The translations under genes and the position numbers were made by a program. Below are positions 49,577 to 58,056 of a DNA stretch of 64,000 nucleotides, piece by piece (position 1 is the stretch's first letter; each line of letters begins with the position of its first letter). The stretch lies in NCBI GenBank assembly GCA_041906305.1, contig JAYRJL010000008.1, positions 62,001 through 126,000 of the forward strand, written 5' to 3'. Origin of the DNA: SHVZ01 sp041906305 (GTDB lineage: Bacteria; Pseudomonadota; Alphaproteobacteria; SHVZ01). Under the pieces are notes generated by a model. The model worked only from the letters and a program-made list of their open reading frames with translations. It did no database searches and was not told the DNA's origin.

Positions 49577-50260
49577 CTAGAGATAGCGGGCGTAGAACTG
49601 GATGTCGTCGGCGAGGATCCGCCGGAGTTCCCGGATCAGGCCGGGATCCGCCATCACGCGCGCGGCGATATCGGAATATCCGGGATAGCGGTTTCGGTTC
49701 AGATGCGGCAGCACCGCGTCGATGCCGGTGAGACTGAGAAAGCGAGGCCAGTCGCGGTTCAGGTCCTCGACGACGCCGACGAGGTCGAAGGCCTGCATGT
49801 CGCAACCGCCGAAGACGGTGTCGGAGTAGAACCTGCGGATCGCCGGCAGCTTTGCGAACTCGAGCAGGCCCAGGCGTTCGTCCAGGAGGCGGTCGTGCAG
49901 TGCGTTGCCATGGCGCGGCTCCACCTGCCAGAAAAAGAAGTGCGAGATCGTGCGCGCCACCGGATCGCGAAGAAAGGTGATGCGCCGCCGGGCCGAGAGA
50001 TCGGCGTACCGGATCGCCGGGAAATGACCGTGGACGACCGTCGCTGACGGCGGCAGCGACGGGCGCGCAAGCCGCTCCCTCGAGGAACAACTCTCCATGC
50101 AGACGGCATAGTCTTCCGCCACCTGCTCCCGGCCGTAGTGGCGGACCAGGACGTCGCGCAGCGACGTGCCGAAGGCTTTCGGTACGTGAAGCGAAACCAA
50201 GTCGAGCGGTGGGCTCGCGGTCTGGACCTGCAAACGAGCGAGACCGCAGTCGGCTTCCAT
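49577..50260 (-). CDS. Sulfotransferase-family protein
   Basis: 227 residues. The PAPS 5'-phosphosulphate loop is LVSLHVPKAFGTSLRDVL (PKAFGTSLR at about 27-35, where PK.GGT or PKTAGT is usual). The 3'-phosphate site is RRITFLRDPVARTISHFFFW. Both features mark the sulfotransferase family 2 or carbohydrate-type fold. The acceptor is unknown. The ATG at 50260 follows GGGGGA; a GTG at 50281 is the alternative. A perfect CRP-consensus palindrome lies 57 bases upstream. Confidence 0.85.
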   Translation of the reverse strand: MEADCGLARLQVQTASPPLDLVSLHVPKAFGTSLRDVLVRHYGREQVAEDYAVCMESCSSRERLARPSLPPSATVVHGHFPAIRYADLSARRRITFLRDPVARTISHFFFWQVEPRHGNALHDRLLDERLGLLEFAKLPAIRRFYSDTVFGGCDMQAFDLVGVVEDLNRDWPRFLSLTGIDAVLPHLNRNRYPGYSDIAARVMADPGLIRELRRILADDIQFYARYL

Positions 50261-50316
50261 GACGTCCCCCGGGCAATCCACCCGGGACGAGATTGTTGGC
50301 TTTTTAGATAAATCGC

Positions 50317-50332
50317 TGTGACCAGCGTCACA
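50317..50332. promoter_or_regulatory. Perfect CRP-consensus palindrome
   Basis: TGTGACCAGCGTCACA is an exact TGTGA-N6-TCACA match. It lies between the end of the hydrogenase-like small subunit gene and the sulfotransferase start, about 57 bases before the latter. It is adjacent to an AT-rich TTTTTAGATAAAT stretch that could hold a promoter. Confidence 0.55.
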
Positions 50333-50335
50333 CGC

Positions 50336-50863
50336 TCAGGGAAGCGGCTTCTCGACGCTTTGAACCAGGGCGAGGAGGCCGGCGAGGAGCTGGCCCGGGC
50401 TCGGCGGACAGCCCGGGATGTGCAGATCGACAGGGACGACATGGGAGACGCCGCCGAGCACCCCCGCGCCGCCCTTGAAGCAGCCGCCATCGACCCCGCA
50501 GGCGCCGGCCGCGACCACCCATTTGGGCGACGGCGTCGCCTCGTAAGTCCGCCGGACCGCTTCGGCCATGTTGCGCGTGACAGGCCCGGTGACCAGCAGC
50601 ACGTCGGCGTGGCGCGGGCTCGCGGCGAAGCGGATGCCGAAGCGCTCGACGTCGTAGACTGGATTGGCGAGGGCCTGGATCTCGAGCTCGCAGCCGTTGC
50701 AGGAGCCCGCATCGATCTCGCGGATGACGAGGCTGCGCCCGAGCCGGGCCCGCGCCGCCTCGGCGACGCGGCCCGCAAGCTCGGCGAGCGCGTCGGACGA
50801 GGGCGGCGGCGCCGGCAGCGTGACCGGACCGTCGGCGAGCGCCCGTCCGATCAGCCGCCACAT
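50336..50863 (-). CDS. Hydrogenase-4/formate hydrogenlyase small-subunit-like protein (HycG/HyfI/NuoB type)
   Basis: 175 residues. The [4Fe-4S] (N2-type) cluster cysteines are complete: C55 and C58 (GSCNGCELE), C122 (GACGVDGG) and C152 (IPGCPPSP). The layout matches HycG and MbhJ rather than NuoB, which has a CC pair. It would sit in the membrane-peripheral arm next to the large subunit encoded at 56599. It is on the opposite strand to the other complex genes, 30 bases downstream of a peroxiredoxin, probably in one transcript. Because the partner lacks a NiFe site, this subunit would pass electrons to something else. Confidence 0.88.
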   Translation of the reverse strand: MWRLIGRALADGPVTLPAPPPSSDALAELAGRVAEAARARLGRSLVIREIDAGSCNGCELEIQALANPVYDVERFGIRFAASPRHADVLLVTGPVTRNMAEAVRRTYEATPSPKWVVAAGACGVDGGCFKGGAGVLGGVSHVVPVDLHIPGCPPSPGQLLAGLLALVQSVEKPLP

Positions 50864-50893
50864 GCCGCCGCCCCTTCTTTCCGGCGAGCCGCC

Positions 50894-51376
50894 TTAGAGC
50901 TTGCCGAGGACGGCCTCGGCGCTCGACACCTCGAACTTGCCGGGCTGCTCGACCTCGAGCGACTTGACGACGCCGTTGTCGACGACCATCGCATAGCGCT
51001 TGGAGCGCTGTCCCATGCCGAAGCCCGTGCCATCCATCTCGAGGCCGACGGCGCGGGTGAAGTCGCCGTTGCCGTCGGCGAGCATGACGACCTTGTCGCC
51101 GACGTTCTGCTGGCTGCCCCAGGCATCCATGACGAACGCGTCGTTGACCGACAGGCAGGCGACGAGGTCGACGCCCTTCTTCTTGAGATCGGCGTTCTTG
51201 TCGACGAAGCCCGGCAGGTGCTTGGCCGAACACGTCGGCGTGAACGCGCCCGGCAGCGCGAACAGCACGGCCTTCTTGCCGGCGAACAGCTCCGCCATGT
51301 CGACATCCTTCACGCCATCGGCCGTCTTGCGCTTCACCTTCACAGACGGGATCTTGTCACCGACCTTCAAAGCCAT
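50894..51376 (-). CDS. Peroxiredoxin, Prx5 type
   Basis: 160 residues. The peroxidatic Cys is C49 in LPGAFTPTCSAKHLPGF, the Prx5 signature, preceded by MAELFAGKKAVLFAL. The conserved Arg is in the GQRSKRYAMVVDNG region. It reduces peroxides using glutathione or thioredoxin. It lies 168 bases from, and divergent to, the HyfB-like gene. It is co-directional with the hydrogenase-like small subunit, suggesting protection of, or co-regulation with, the membrane complex. Confidence 0.92.
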   Translation of the reverse strand: MALKVGDKIPSVKVKRKTADGVKDVDMAELFAGKKAVLFALPGAFTPTCSAKHLPGFVDKNADLKKKGVDLVACLSVNDAFVMDAWGSQQNVGDKVVMLADGNGDFTRAVGLEMDGTGFGMGQRSKRYAMVVDNGVVKSLEVEQPGKFEVSSAEAVLGKL

Positions 51377-51544
51377 GGCATCCTCACTCGTATTCGGGGT
51401 CTCCGGGAGGGCCGCGGGGGCCCTTCGTGAGCCTCAAGCATCGCCGCCCTTCGCCTCGTGCGCAAGGCCGCGATTGCGAGGCCGGTTTCCTCACGGTAGC
51501 TTCACGCCTCGAGTGAAACGGCGCGAGCGCATCGGCCACAGAGA

Positions 51545-53539
51545 ATGCTGACGCTGACACTCCTCGGACTTCTCTCCCTCGCCGTTCTCGGCATCGCCGC
51601 GCCCTTCCTTCGCCCCCGACGCCTGGTCCACACCCTGATCGGCGCGTTCGCGCTCGCGCTCGGGACTGCCGCCGCGATCCGCCTCCTCGCCGGCGGCGAC
51701 GTCACCGAACTCGACCTGCCGCTCGGGCTTCCCTGGATCGGCGTGCATTTCCGGCTGGACGACCTGACCTGCTTCTTCATGGCGGCGATCAACCTCGCCG
51801 CGGCGCTCGTCATGGTCTTTGCCGACGGCTACGTCCGGAGGCTGCCCGATGCCGAGCGGACCCTGGCGCCCCTGTCGATCTTCCTCGTCGCCTGCAACCT
51901 CGTGCTGCTCGCCAACGACGCCTTCGTCTTCCTGATGGCGTGGCAGCTGGCCGCGGTCGCCTCGTGGCTCCTGGTGCTCGCCAACCATCGCGAAGACGAG
52001 AGCCGGCGGGCCGCCTTCGTCCACCTGGCGATGGCGAGCCTGAGCCTGCTGCTGCTGCTCCTGTGTTTCGGCGCCATTGCCGGCGGCGACGGCGACTATC
52101 GCTTCGCGGCGATGCGTGAGGCGACCGAGCGGCCGGCGCTGGCGACGGCCGGGGTGGTGCTGGCGATGCTCGGTTGCGGGGCGAGTGCAGGGCTGGTGCC
52201 GCTCCACCTCGGGCTGCCGCTCGCCAATTCGGCTGCGCCGAGCCATGTCTCGGCCCTCCTCTCCGGCGTCATGGTGAAGGTCGCGCTCTACGGGCTCGCG
52301 CGCATCCTCTTCGACCTGGCCGGGCCGCCCGCCTGGTGGTGGGGCCTGGCCCTGGTCGCCGCCGGCGCGTTCTCGGCCCTGCTCGGCGTCCTCTACGCGC
52401 TGATTCAGCGCGACCTGAAGCGCCTGCTCGCCTATTCGACGATCGGGAATGTCGGCATCATCGTCTTCGCGCTCGGGCTCTCGCTGACGTTCCGCACCAG
52501 CGAGCTGTTCGATCTCTCGGCACTGGCCCTGGCCGCCGCTCTGGCCCACGTCCTCAACCATGCCTTCTTCAAGAGCCTGCTGTTCTGCGGCGCCGGCGCG
52601 GTTTGCGAGGCGACGCACGAGCGCGATATCGAGAAGCTGGGCGGGCTCGTCCGCCGAATGCCCTACACCAGCCTGTTCATGCTGATGGGCGTTCTCGCGG
52701 CTTCTGGCCTGCCGCCGCTGAACGGTTTCGTCTCCGAGTGGCTGGTGCTGCAGTCGGTCTTCGCCTCCTCGGCGCTTCCCGACAATCTGCCGAGGCTGAT
52801 CGTGCCGTTGATGGCCGCAGTGCTGGCGCTCGCCGCGGCTCTCGCCGCGGCCGGGTTCGTGCGCGCCTTCGGCATCTCGTTCCTCGGCCGTCCCCGCTCG
52901 GAGGCCGCGGCGAAGGCGGTCGAGCCGGCCGGCCCGATGCTGACCGGTCTCGCTCTTCTTGCCGGCACCTGTCTCGTCCTCGGCGTCTTCCCGGTGCTGG
53001 GGCTCAAGCTCGCGGAGTCGGCCGCGCATGGCGTGGTCGGCGTCGATCTTCCGGCGGGCGCCATCGGCTGGTTCTTCATCTCGCCGCTCGGAACTGGCGG
53101 CGCCGCCTATGCGGGGTTCTTCGTCTTCCTCGCCGTCCTCGGCCTGGCATTGGGCTTGAGAGCCCTGCTCGGCCGGGCCTGGCTAGAGCGCCGGCGCCGG
53201 GCCGCCGCATGGGACGGCGGCTACCCCGATCCCAGCCCGACGACCCAGTACACGGCTTCCGGGTTCTCCCAGCCCCTCAGGCGCGTATTCGCCGCCTCCG
53301 TATTCCGTGCCCGAGAGACCGTCGACATGCCGCCCCCCGGCGATACGCGTCCGGCGCGGCTCGAAGTCGGGCTCGTCGATCCCGCTTGGACCTGGGGCGC
53401 CGAGCCGATCCGGCGCGCGGTCGAGGCGGTGACGCTCTGGCTCGATGCACTGCAGTTCCTCTCGATCCGTCGGTATCTCACGCTTATGTTCGGGGCCCTG
53501 GTCGCGCTCCTCCTCATCGTCGCGGCGAGCCAGCAATGA
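51545..53539 (+). CDS. HyfB-like proton-translocating membrane subunit
   Basis: 664 residues, close to E. coli HyfB (about 670), and of the antiporter-type NuoL/NuoN/MrpA superfamily. About 15 hydrophobic helices. The core motif region is ALLSGVMVKVALYGLARILFDL, then DLKRLLAYSTIGNVGIIVFALG and ALAHVLNHAFFKSLLFCGAGAV, with the channel lysines and histidines conserved. The C-terminal part (AWDGGYPDPSPTTQYTASGFSQPLRRVF) is typical of HyfB and HycC. It should move protons (or Na+) across the inner membrane. It is the first gene of a five-subunit run, joined by ATGA to the next. Confidence 0.92.
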   Translation: MLTLTLLGLLSLAVLGIAAPFLRPRRLVHTLIGAFALALGTAAAIRLLAGGDVTELDLPLGLPWIGVHFRLDDLTCFFMAAINLAAALVMVFADGYVRRLPDAERTLAPLSIFLVACNLVLLANDAFVFLMAWQLAAVASWLLVLANHREDESRRAAFVHLAMASLSLLLLLLCFGAIAGGDGDYRFAAMREATERPALATAGVVLAMLGCGASAGLVPLHLGLPLANSAAPSHVSALLSGVMVKVALYGLARILFDLAGPPAWWWGLALVAAGAFSALLGVLYALIQRDLKRLLAYSTIGNVGIIVFALGLSLTFRTSELFDLSALALAAALAHVLNHAFFKSLLFCGAGAVCEATHERDIEKLGGLVRRMPYTSLFMLMGVLAASGLPPLNGFVSEWLVLQSVFASSALPDNLPRLIVPLMAAVLALAAALAAAGFVRAFGISFLGRPRSEAAAKAVEPAGPMLTGLALLAGTCLVLGVFPVLGLKLAESAAHGVVGVDLPAGAIGWFFISPLGTGGAAYAGFFVFLAVLGLALGLRALLGRAWLERRRRAAAWDGGYPDPSPTTQYTASGFSQPLRRVFAASVFRARETVDMPPPGDTRPARLEVGLVDPAWTWGAEPIRRAVEAVTLWLDALQFLSIRRYLTLMFGALVALLLIVAASQQ

Positions 53540-54504
53540 TCCCGGCCGCGATCTCTGCGACCTTCCTGCAGGTCCTGCATGTCGTGCTGGCGCTGGCCGC
53601 GGCACCGCTGCTTGCCGGGACGACCCGCTTCGTCAGATCGCGCCTGCAGGGCCGCCGCGGACCCTCGCCGATCCAGCCCTATCGCGATCTCCTCCGTCTG
53701 GTGCGCAAGGAGACCGTGCTGGCCCACGACGCTTCGTGGGTCTTTCGCGTCACGCCCTATCTCGTCTTCGCCGCGACCTCGGTCGCGGCCTCCATGGTGC
53801 CGATGTTCGTGCTGGACCTGCCTTTCGCCTCGGCCGGCGACCTGATCGCGATCGTGGCCCTGATCGCCACCGCGGGCTTCTTCCAGTCGCTGGCGGGCCT
53901 CGACGTCGGCACGGCCTTCGGTGGAATCGGCGCCAGCCGCGAGGCGCTGATCGGCTCTCTCGCCCACCCCGCCGTCCTCATGGTGGCTTTCGCGCTGGCG
54001 CTGGTTGCGGGATCCACGGCGCTGCCGGCAATCGCGCGCTTCGTCGTGTCCGGCGGTGTCGGCGTCGAGGTCTCCCTGGCCCTCGCGCTGATCGCGCTCC
54101 TGATGGTCGCGATCGCCGAGAACGGCCGCGTCCCGGTCGACGACCCGGGCGTCCGTCACGAGCCCGGCATGGTCCATGAGGCGATGATCCTCGAATATTC
54201 GGGGCGCAACCTGGCGCTGATCGAAGCAGCGCGGATGCTGAAGCTGCTCGTCTTCGTCTCGCTCGTCTTCTCGCTTTTCGCGCCCTGGGGGCTCGCCGAC
54301 GCCGAGGACGGCCTCGGCCTTCCTGAGCTCGGCATCGGCATCGGCGTCTTCGGACTGCATCTCCTCGCGGCCGCGACCGCGATCGCCTTGTTCGAGCTCG
54401 CCATCGCCAGGATGCGGGTGTTCCGCGTGGTCGAGTTCCTGGGGGCGGCCTTCATTCTTGCGGTGCTGGCCGTGGTCTTCCGCTTCGTCACCGAGGCATC
54501 GTGA
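53536..54504 (+). CDS. HyfC/HycD-like membrane subunit (NuoH type)
   Basis: 322 residues with about eight membrane helices. NuoH/HycD-type loops are present: RLQGRRGPSPIQPYRDLLRLVRKE near the N-terminus, GLDVGTAFGGIGASREALIG, and ENGRVPVDDPGVRHEPGMVHEAMILEYSGRNLALIE, the acidic quinone-side loop. It links the peripheral arm to the antiporter-like subunits. Its ATG overlaps the HyfB stop by 4 bases. The longer open frame upstream is only an alternative-frame reading of HyfB. Confidence 0.93.
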   Translation: MIPAAISATFLQVLHVVLALAAAPLLAGTTRFVRSRLQGRRGPSPIQPYRDLLRLVRKETVLAHDASWVFRVTPYLVFAATSVAASMVPMFVLDLPFASAGDLIAIVALIATAGFFQSLAGLDVGTAFGGIGASREALIGSLAHPAVLMVAFALALVAGSTALPAIARFVVSGGVGVEVSLALALIALLMVAIAENGRVPVDDPGVRHEPGMVHEAMILEYSGRNLALIEAARMLKLLVFVSLVFSLFAPWGLADAEDGLGLPELGIGIGVFGLHLLAAATAIALFELAIARMRVFRVVEFLGAAFILAVLAVVFRFVTEAS

Positions 54505-55169
54505 TGTTCGCCACGATCGCCTACGACCTCTCGCACCTCACCGGCGCCATGGTGCTGCTGGCCGGGTTCCTCGTCCTCTATCAGCGCCGCCTGCTCGGCG
54601 TGTTCCGTGCCTTCGCGCTGCAGTCCCTGGCCGTCGCGGCCACTGCCGCCTGGCAGGCCTACAGCCAGGACGCGCCCCATCTCTACGCGACGGCCGCGAT
54701 CGCGCTCGTGCTGAAGGGCATTGCCGCACCGATCGCTCTCAACTGGATCGTCCGTCGCCTCGACATCCACCGGACGGTCGAGACCGCGATCGGCATCGGG
54801 CCGACCATGCTCGCTGCGGTCGGCCTCGTCGTGCTGTCGACGCTGCTCGTCCTGCCGGTGACCGTGAGCTCGGCAGCGCTGACCCGCGAGACACTGGCGA
54901 TCGCGCTCTCGGTCCTGCTGATCGGCTTCCTGGTGATGATCACGCGCCGGAACGCGATCACCCAGGTGGTCGGGTTCATGTCGCTCGAGAACGGGCTCGT
55001 GCTGGCCGCGGTCGGCGTCAAGGGCATGCCGCTGGTGGTCGAGATGAGCGTCGCCTTCTCGCTGCTGATCGCCTTCATCCTCTTCGGCATCTTCTTCTTC
55101 CGCATCCGCGAGCGCTTCGACACGCTCGACCTGCAGTCGATCGAGAGCTTCCGCGGAGAGCGCCGATGA
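54504..55169 (+). CDS. HyfE-like membrane subunit
   Basis: 221 residues with about seven hydrophobic helices, matching hydrogenase-4 component E, which corresponds to the MrpC/NuoK part of the complex. The conserved NuoK-like segment is AITQVVGFMSLENGLVLAAVG, with its membrane Glu. The C-terminus FRIRERFDTLDLQSIESFRGERR is typical of HyfE. The ATG overlaps the previous stop by one base (TGATG); a GTG at 54501 is also possible. Confidence 0.9.
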   Translation: MFATIAYDLSHLTGAMVLLAGFLVLYQRRLLGVFRAFALQSLAVAATAAWQAYSQDAPHLYATAAIALVLKGIAAPIALNWIVRRLDIHRTVETAIGIGPTMLAAVGLVVLSTLLVLPVTVSSAALTRETLAIALSVLLIGFLVMITRRNAITQVVGFMSLENGLVLAAVGVKGMPLVVEMSVAFSLLIAFILFGIFFFRIRERFDTLDLQSIESFRGERR

Positions 55170-56602
55170 GCGCCCTGCCGCTGATCCTGGCCCTGCCGCT
55201 GATCGGCGCAGCGGTCCTGGCCTTCGTTCCCGATCACCGGATCGGCGGCTGGCTCAACGCCGGCGTCTCGCTCACGACGTTCCTCGCCTCCCTCCTGCTG
55301 CTGCCGTTCGAGCCGCCGGAGCCGAGCCAGCTCGCGATCGTCGACGACTTCAACATCTACCTGGTGGTCCTGAACACGTTCGTCGCGTTCACGGCAGCCT
55401 GGTTCTCGGCCGGCTACATCGCGCACGAGGTCGAGAGCGGGCGGCTCACCCGCGCCTACCTGCGCTTCTATCATGCGATGTACCAGGTGCTCGGCTTCGC
55501 CATGCTGCTGGCGCTGACCGCCAACAACATCGGGGTCATGTGGGCCTCGATCGAGCTGGCGACGCTGACGACCGTGGTCATGGTCAGCCTCTATCGCACG
55601 CGCCCGGCGCTGGAAGCGGCGTGGAAGTACTTCATCCTCGGGTCCGTCGGCATCGCGCTCGCCCTTTTCGGGACGATCCTGGTCTATCTCGCCGCGCAGA
55701 AGGCGATGGGCCCGGGCATGGAAGCGCTGACCTGGTCCTCGCTCTATGCCGAGGCGCCGAACTTCGAGCCCGAGATCCTCAACCTCGCCTTCGTCTTCCT
55801 GCTGATCGGCTACGGCACCAAGACCGGTCTGGTGCCGCTCCACGCCTGGCTTCCGGACGCACATGCCGAAGGCCCGACGCCGATCTCCTCGGTGCTTTCG
55901 GGCCTCCTCCTCAACGTCGGGCTCTACGCGATCGTCCGGTTCAAGATGCTGCTGGCCGCCAACGGCGACGCCCTGGCGCCGGGTCCCCTGCTGGTCGCGA
56001 TGGGGCTCGCCTCCCTGTTCGTCGCGGCGCTGATGCTCTACCGGCGCCGCGACATCAAGCGGCTCTACGCCTATTCGTCGATCGAGCACATGGGCATCGT
56101 CACCTTCGCCTTCGGCATGGGCGGTCCGCTCGCCAACTTCGCGGGGCTGCTGCACATGGCGCTGCACAGCCTGACCAAGTCGGCGATCTTCTACGCGGTC
56201 GGCCTCGCCGTCCAGGCCCGCGGCACGCAGCGGATCGAGCACATCCGCGGGCTGACGGCGAGCCATCCGGCGTTGGGATGGTGCCTGGTCGCCGGGACGG
56301 TCGCGATCTCCGGACTGCCGCCCTTCGGCCTGTTCATGAGCGAGTTTCTCCTGGTCACCTCCACCTTCCCGCGATCGCCGATCCTCGGCGTGCTGCTGCT
56401 GGTCGGGCTGCTGGCCGCCTTCGGCGGAATGATGCTGCGCCTCCACGACATCGCCTTCGGCGCAGCCGAACGCGACCCTCGTCCGCTGACCGGCTCGCTG
56501 CTGCCGGTGTACGCGCACCTGGTCCTGATCCTGATCGCCGGCATCTTCCTGCCCGGTCCGCTGGTCACCTGGTTCCAGTCGGTGGCGGAGATGCTGGGAT
56601 GA
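55166..56602 (+). CDS. HyfF-like proton-translocating membrane subunit
   Basis: 478 residues, a second antiporter-type subunit (NuoN/NuoL/HyfF). Visible motifs are ANNIGVMWASIELATLTTVVM, YGTKTGLVPLHAWLPDAHAEGPTPISSVLSG and RDIKRLYAYSSIEHMGIVTFAFG, with the membrane Lys and His kept. An ATGA junction joins it to HyfE, and its stop overlaps the large-subunit start the same way. An upstream in-frame extension to 54458 overlaps HyfE and is rejected. Confidence 0.92.
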   Translation: MSALPLILALPLIGAAVLAFVPDHRIGGWLNAGVSLTTFLASLLLLPFEPPEPSQLAIVDDFNIYLVVLNTFVAFTAAWFSAGYIAHEVESGRLTRAYLRFYHAMYQVLGFAMLLALTANNIGVMWASIELATLTTVVMVSLYRTRPALEAAWKYFILGSVGIALALFGTILVYLAAQKAMGPGMEALTWSSLYAEAPNFEPEILNLAFVFLLIGYGTKTGLVPLHAWLPDAHAEGPTPISSVLSGLLLNVGLYAIVRFKMLLAANGDALAPGPLLVAMGLASLFVAALMLYRRRDIKRLYAYSSIEHMGIVTFAFGMGGPLANFAGLLHMALHSLTKSAIFYAVGLAVQARGTQRIEHIRGLTASHPALGWCLVAGTVAISGLPPFGLFMSEFLLVTSTFPRSPILGVLLLVGLLAAFGGMMLRLHDIAFGAAERDPRPLTGSLLPVYAHLVLILIAGIFLPGPLVTWFQSVAEMLG

Positions 56603-58056
56603 CCCAGCTCCTGCCTGCCCTCGCTTCGCTGGGGCCCAAGGAGGCCGAGATCCCCTGGCCGCGCCATCGCCTCGACGGCCGCGGCTGGTTCGGCCTGCTG
56701 GCGATGTTGGCGCAGGAGGACTGGACGCTGGTCGCCCTCTTCGCCGATGGCACCGACATCCATCTCGCCTTGCGCGACGAGAGCGACGGCAGCCAGGGTC
56801 TGGTCCGCTACGCGGCACCCAGCCGCCGCTTTCCTTCCGTCGGCCGGGTCCGTCCCGGCGCGATCCGGCTGGAGCGCGCGATCCGCGATCTCCACGGCAT
56901 CCAGGCCGACGAGTCGCCGGATGCCCGGCCCTGGCTCGACCACAGCAGCGCGCCCTACGCTTTCCTGCCCGTCGAGGGCGACGGCATGCATCAGGTTCCA
57001 GTCGGTCCCGTGCATGCCGGAATCACCGAGCCCGCGCATTTCCGTTTCCATGCGGACGGCGAGCTGATCGTCAGGCTCGAAGAGCGTCTCGGCTACGCGC
57101 ACAAGGGAATCGAGGCGCTCGCCCTCGGCCGCACCCCGGTCGAGGCGGCGACGCTCGCCGCCCGCATCTCAGGCGATGCCACCGTCGCCCACGCGCTCTG
57201 CTACGCGCGCGCGATCGAGCAGGCGCTCGGCGTCTCGGTGCCGGCGCGCGCGGTATTCATTCGCGCGCTGATGGCCGAGCTCGAGCGGATCGCCAACCAC
57301 TTCGGCGACTTCGCCGCGATCTGCGGCGATGCCGCTTTCGCCCTGATCCAGGCCCAGGCGACGATCGCGCGCGAGCGCGTGCTTCAGGCATCGGAGACCA
57401 CTTTCGGCCACCGGCTGATGATGGACCGGGTTGTCCCCGGAGGCGTCGCGGGAGACCTGCCGCCGGACGGGCCGTCTCGGATTCAGCGTCTCGTCGACGA
57501 CAGCGAGAGCGTGCTGGCGTATCTCTACCGAGTCTACGAGAGCAAGCCGTCGCTGCTCGACCGCATGGTCTCGACCGGCGTGACCTTGAGCGAGCTGGTC
57601 CATCGCTTCGGCGCCGGCGGATTCGTCGGCCGCGCAGCCGGCCGCGCGGTCGATGTGCGAAAGAGCCCCGGATACGCGCCCTACGACAGCCTCGACTTCG
57701 ACGTGCCGCTGTCCCTCACTGCCGATGTCCATGCGCGGCTGACGGTCCGCATCCAGGAGATGCGCCAGTCGTTCCGGCTGATCCGCCAGATCCTCGAGCG
57801 CCTTCCCGACGGCGAGATCCAGACCGATCTGCCCGCCGCCCGCGGCGAGGGGGTGGCGATGGTCGAGTCCTTCCGGGGCGACATTTTCACCTATGTCCGT
57901 CTCGACGATGCGGGCCGCATCGCGCGGTTCCATCCGCGCGATCCGTCCTGGTTCCAGTGGCCGCTGCTGGAGGCGGCGGTCGAGGGAAACATCGTCGCCG
58001 ACTTCCCGCTCATCGCCAAAAGCCTCAACTGCTCCGTGGCCGGGCACGACCTGTGA
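56599..58056 (+). CDS. HycE/HyfG-like large subunit lacking the NiFe cysteine ligands
   Basis: 485 residues: a NuoC-like N-terminal part (about 1-120) and a NuoD/HycE-like part. Family blocks are GPVHAGITEPAHFRFH (about 136-151), ELERIANHFGDF and the C-terminal NIVADFPLIAKSLNCSVAGHDL. A NiFe hydrogenase needs an N-terminal RxCGxC and a C-terminal DPCxxC. Here the first site reads RISGDATVAH (189-198), without either Cys. The protein ends at AGHDL, before the second site. It is therefore not a hydrogenase and fits the Ehr class between group 4 hydrogenases and complex I. No hyp maturation genes are nearby. Confidence 0.9.
   Translation: MTQLLPALASLGPKEAEIPWPRHRLDGRGWFGLLAMLAQEDWTLVALFADGTDIHLALRDESDGSQGLVRYAAPSRRFPSVGRVRPGAIRLERAIRDLHGIQADESPDARPWLDHSSAPYAFLPVEGDGMHQVPVGPVHAGITEPAHFRFHADGELIVRLEERLGYAHKGIEALALGRTPVEAATLAARISGDATVAHALCYARAIEQALGVSVPARAVFIRALMAELERIANHFGDFAAICGDAAFALIQAQATIARERVLQASETTFGHRLMMDRVVPGGVAGDLPPDGPSRIQRLVDDSESVLAYLYRVYESKPSLLDRMVSTGVTLSELVHRFGAGGFVGRAAGRAVDVRKSPGYAPYDSLDFDVPLSLTADVHARLTVRIQEMRQSFRLIRQILERLPDGEIQTDLPAARGEGVAMVESFRGDIFTYVRLDDAGRIARFHPRDPSWFQWPLLEAAVEGNIVADFPLIAKSLNCSVAGHDL

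Noticed and set aside
54458..55165. N-terminal extension of the HyfF-like protein and of other operon members
   Set aside because: These frames overlap the preceding subunit genes completely. The ATGA junctions give family-typical starts instead.
50336..58056. Active NiFe hydrogenase or formate hydrogenlyase
   Set aside because: Both cysteine pairs needed for NiFe are absent from the large subunit, and no hyp maturation or formate dehydrogenase genes are in the window.
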